Shown here: in pieces, positions 61,892 to 64,000 of the stretch | Layout: the number at the start of each line of letters is the position of its first letter | How positions within the stretch are numbered: position 1 is the stretch's first letter | Source: Microbacterium enclense | GTDB lineage: Bacteria; Actinomycetota; Actinomycetes; Actinomycetales; Microbacteriaceae | Direction of reading: 5' to 3' | NCBI RefSeq assembly: GCF_004022425.1 | Contig: NZ_RBZY01000008.1 | Location: 1 to 64,000, forward strand | DNA length: 64,000 nucleotides | Translations under genes and position numbers: made by a program | Notes under the pieces: generated by a model | The model's input: the letters and a program-made list of their open reading frames with translations, nothing else | Databases searched by the model: none | What the model was told of the DNA's origin: nothing

Positions 61892-63267
61892 GCCTGCCCC
61901 GCCCGCGCCTCCACCTCGCGCCCGCGCGCAACTGGATGAACGACCCCAACGGCCTCGTGCACACCGGCGGCCGGTGGCACGCGTTCTTCCAGTACAACCC
62001 CGCGGGCAACGACTGGGGAAACATGAGCTGGGGCCATGCGTCCAGCCCCGACCTCCTGCACTGGGAGGAGCATCCTGTCGCCCTCGCCCACCGCCCGGGC
62101 GAGCAGATCTTCTCCGGTTCGATCGTGGCCGGCCCCGGGGACGCACTGACGGCGTTCTACACGAGCGCCTACGCCCACGGCATCCAGGCCCAGTCCCGCG
62201 CGACCAGTCTCGACGGCGGCCTCACCTGGACCCCGGATGCCGCCAACCCGGTGCTCGACCGCGGCAGCTCCGACTTCCGCGACCCGAAGGTCATCGCGCT
62301 CCCGGGCCGCGGCTGGCTGATGCTCGCGGTCGAGGCGGTGGAACGGCGCGTCGTCTTCTACGTCTCCGACGACCTGGAATCGTGGCGCGAGACGGGGTCC
62401 TTCGGCCCGCTCGGCCCGACCGGGGTCGTGTGGGAGTGCCCCGACCTCGTGCGTCTCCCGGTCGAGGGATCGGATGCCGCCGCCTGGGTGCTGCTGCTGA
62501 GCACGAACCCCGTGGGCGACGCGCCCGACCCGGCCGGGTCGGCGATGCACTACGTCGTCGGCGACCTCGTCGGCGACGTGTTCCGCGCCGAGGAGGACGT
62601 CCTCCTCCCCGTCGACCACGGCCGCGACTTCTACGCCGGGGTGACGTTCCACGACGCCCCCGGCGGCGCGGCAGTGATGCTCGCGTGGATGAACAACTGG
62701 CGCTACGCCCACGCCGTCCCGACGGCTCCGTGGCGCGGCGCGATGTCGCTGCCCCGCACATTGGGCCTGCGTCGCATCGCCGACGCGCTGCGGCTCGTGC
62801 AGACGCCCATTCTCCCCGCTGCCGTGGACGCGGCGCCGGTTCCGACTTCCGGTATCGCCCCCCACGCGGTGATCGAGATCCGTCGCGACCCCGGAGACAC
62901 CGGGCTCCTGCGGATCCGGCTCGACGGGGAATCGGATGCCGCGGTCGACATCGTGCACGACCCCGCCGCCCGCACCCTCACCGTGTCGCGCACGGGCGAG
63001 GCCGCTCGCGCCTTGCATCCCGACTTCGCCGGCGCGTGCGGCGCCCCGCTGCTGGAGGAGGGCGCGGCGGTGTTCACGATCGTGCTGGACGGCCCCCTCC
63101 TGGAGGTCTTCGCCGACCGGGGTGCCACCGTGCTCTCGCACCTGGTGACCCTCGGCGCCGGCCCCGTGGTCGTCCGTGCCACGTCCGAAGGGTCGGAGTC
63201 CCCCGCCGTGCGCGTCGTCGCGTTCGACGACGCGCAGGAAGGTCGGACGGCTCCGGCGGCCGCCTGA
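61888..63267 (+). CDS. GH32 beta-fructosidase (levanase/inulinase/invertase type), cytoplasmic
   Basis: 459 residues. WMNDPNG with nucleophile D19, FSGS, FRDPK with RDP at 131-133, and E183 in ECPDLVRL: all GH32 motifs intact. C-terminal beta-sandwich with FTIVLDGPLLEVFAD, the usual ending. No signal peptide, so it hydrolyses imported fructosides. GTG start overlapping the LacI stop (GTGA). Confidence 0.95.
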   Translation: MSLPRPRLHLAPARNWMNDPNGLVHTGGRWHAFFQYNPAGNDWGNMSWGHASSPDLLHWEEHPVALAHRPGEQIFSGSIVAGPGDALTAFYTSAYAHGIQAQSRATSLDGGLTWTPDAANPVLDRGSSDFRDPKVIALPGRGWLMLAVEAVERRVVFYVSDDLESWRETGSFGPLGPTGVVWECPDLVRLPVEGSDAAAWVLLLSTNPVGDAPDPAGSAMHYVVGDLVGDVFRAEEDVLLPVDHGRDFYAGVTFHDAPGGAAVMLAWMNNWRYAHAVPTAPWRGAMSLPRTLGLRRIADALRLVQTPILPAAVDAAPVPTSGIAPHAVIEIRRDPGDTGLLRIRLDGESDAAVDIVHDPAARTLTVSRTGEAARALHPDFAGACGAPLLEEGAAVFTIVLDGPLLEVFADRGATVLSHLVTLGAGPVVVRATSEGSESPAVRVVAFDDAQEGRTAPAAA

Positions 63268-63282
63268 CCCCTCCCCACCGAA

Positions 63283-63300
63283 CCGCCGGACACCCGGCGG
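63283..63300 (+). terminator. hairpin between two GH32 genes
   Basis: CCGCCGG-N4-CCGGCGG perfect 7-bp stem, 15 bases after the fructosidase stop and 40 bases before the exported GH32. Could be a terminator or an attenuator setting operon levels. Confidence 0.4.
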
Positions 63301-63340
63301 GTGCATCGTCGTGCCCGCCGATCACGAGGAAGTGAGCATC

Positions 63341-64000
63341 ATGCCGTTCGAGATCTCCCGCCGCACCCTGCTGCAGGGCGCCGGAGCCGGGGCCTTCGGC
63401 CTCGCCCTGGCCTCCGCGGCTCCCGTGGCCGCCCGCGCCACCACGCCGTCGCAACGTGCGATCTACCACATGACCCCGCCGACGGCCTGGCTGTGCGATC
63501 CGCAGCGCCCGATCGTCACGGGCGGGCAGTACCAGCTGTACTACCTCCACTCCGACGTCAACAACGGTCCGGGCGGGTGGGATCACGCCACCACAGATGG
63601 CGTGAGCTTCGTCCACCACGGCACCGTCATGCCGCTCACGAACGGCGTCCCCGTCTGGTCGGGGTGTCTCGTGGTCGACGAGGCGAACACCGCGGGATTC
63701 GGCGCGGGGGCGGTGATCGCGCTCGCGACCCGTCCCACCGACGGCATCCGCAAGTACCAGGAGCAGTACCTCTACTGGTCGACCGACGGCGGGTTCAGCT
63801 TCACGATGCTCCCCGACCCCGTCCTCGTCAACAACGATGGTCGCGCCGCCCAGACCCCGGCCGAGATCGACAACGCCGAGTGGTGCCGCGACCCGAAGGT
63901 GCACTGGGACGCGTCACGCGGTGAATGGGTCATGGCCCTCGGTCGTGCCCGTTACGCCGGCTTCTACACCTCGCCGAACCTCTGGCAGTGGACGTGGCGC
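63341..64000 (+). CDS. Tat-exported GH32 fructan hydrolase, N-terminal part
   Basis: The frame stays open to the window edge; 220 residues are visible. Tat signal peptide ISRRTLLQGAGAGAFGLALASAAPVAARA (RR at 7-8). Then YHMTPPTAWLCDPQRPI, where D53 is the likely nucleophile in a CDP variant of NDPNG, and WCRDPKVHW with RDP at 183-185. The exported partner of the cytoplasmic enzyme, likely to cut levan or inulin outside. The ATG was chosen; an in-frame GTG nine bases earlier is possible, with GAGGA nearby. Confidence 0.88.
   Translation, partial: MPFEISRRTLLQGAGAGAFGLALASAAPVAARATTPSQRAIYHMTPPTAWLCDPQRPIVTGGQYQLYYLHSDVNNGPGGWDHATTDGVSFVHHGTVMPLTNGVPVWSGCLVVDEANTAGFGAGAVIALATRPTDGIRKYQEQYLYWSTDGGFSFTMLPDPVLVNNDGRAAQTPAEIDNAEWCRDPKVHWDASRGEWVMALGRARYAGFYTSPNLWQWTWR

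Overview
The window is a high-GC actinobacterial chromosome segment, most likely Microbacterium or a close relative in Microbacteriaceae. The evidence is GC-rich codon use, several short-leader or leaderless genes with a TANNNT box six bases before the start codon, the actinobacterial gene order rplM-rpsI-glmM-coaA-glmS-acpS-alr-tsaE, GuaB3 next to guaA/guaB, and HrcA/CIRCE control of groES. These assignments come from reading translations and motifs; no database search was possible.

Layout. 1-4.1 kb: the end of a GntR-family regulator, a tRNA-like sequence, a two-gene XRE-MNT/HEPN toxin-antitoxin module with a palindromic operator over its Shine-Dalgarno, and a TetR-regulated pair of short-chain dehydrogenases, the second with an apparent frameshift. 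This stretch lacks the GGATGCC heptamer that is frequent elsewhere, so it looks acquired. 4.2-16.6 kb: mixed accessory genes, namely DUF1697, a Zur-box divergon (zinc-free bL36 and a CobW-like protein), DUF72, an ABC exporter pair, an FAD oxidoreductase, a glycerophosphodiesterase, a Bax-inhibitor-1 membrane protein, a stand-alone LigD-type polymerase, a TetR/metallo-hydrolase pair and a GT4 glycosyltransferase. 16.6-23 kb: guanine nucleotide genes guaA, guaB3 and guaB interleaved with membrane proteins and a SURF1 protein. 23.3-29.5 kb: a complete branched-chain amino-acid type ABC transporter (livHMGF, then a lipoprotein, with livK convergent), whose LivH carries an extra secreted N-terminal domain.

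29.6-44.7 kb: conserved housekeeping. rarD, groES with two CIRCE elements, a THUMP-like methyltransferase, the t6A genes tsaB-rimI-tsaD and tsaE, alr, acpS, glmS, coaA, a Ppx/GppA phosphatase, glmM, rpsI and rplM. 44.9-52.6 kb: hydrolase, lipoprotein, OhrR/Ohr peroxide module, a LuxR-type two-component system, and two paralogous PIG-L deacetylases around a PEBP-like gene and a small helical protein. 53-56 kb: polyprenyl glycosylphosphotransferase and UDP-glucose dehydrogenase, the start of a surface polysaccharide locus.

56-64 kb: a fructan utilisation locus under a LacI-type regulator: a GH32 enzyme, a sugar ABC importer (lipoprotein and two permeases, no ATPase), the LacI regulator, a cytoplasmic GH32 fructosidase, and a Tat-exported GH32 enzyme cut by the window end. 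The picture is outside cleavage, import, and inside hydrolysis. The items most worth follow-up are the GGATGCC/GGCATCC signature that also builds terminators, the XRE-MNT/HEPN module beside a tRNA-like sequence, the tandem CIRCE shared with a methyltransferase, and the LivH fusion.
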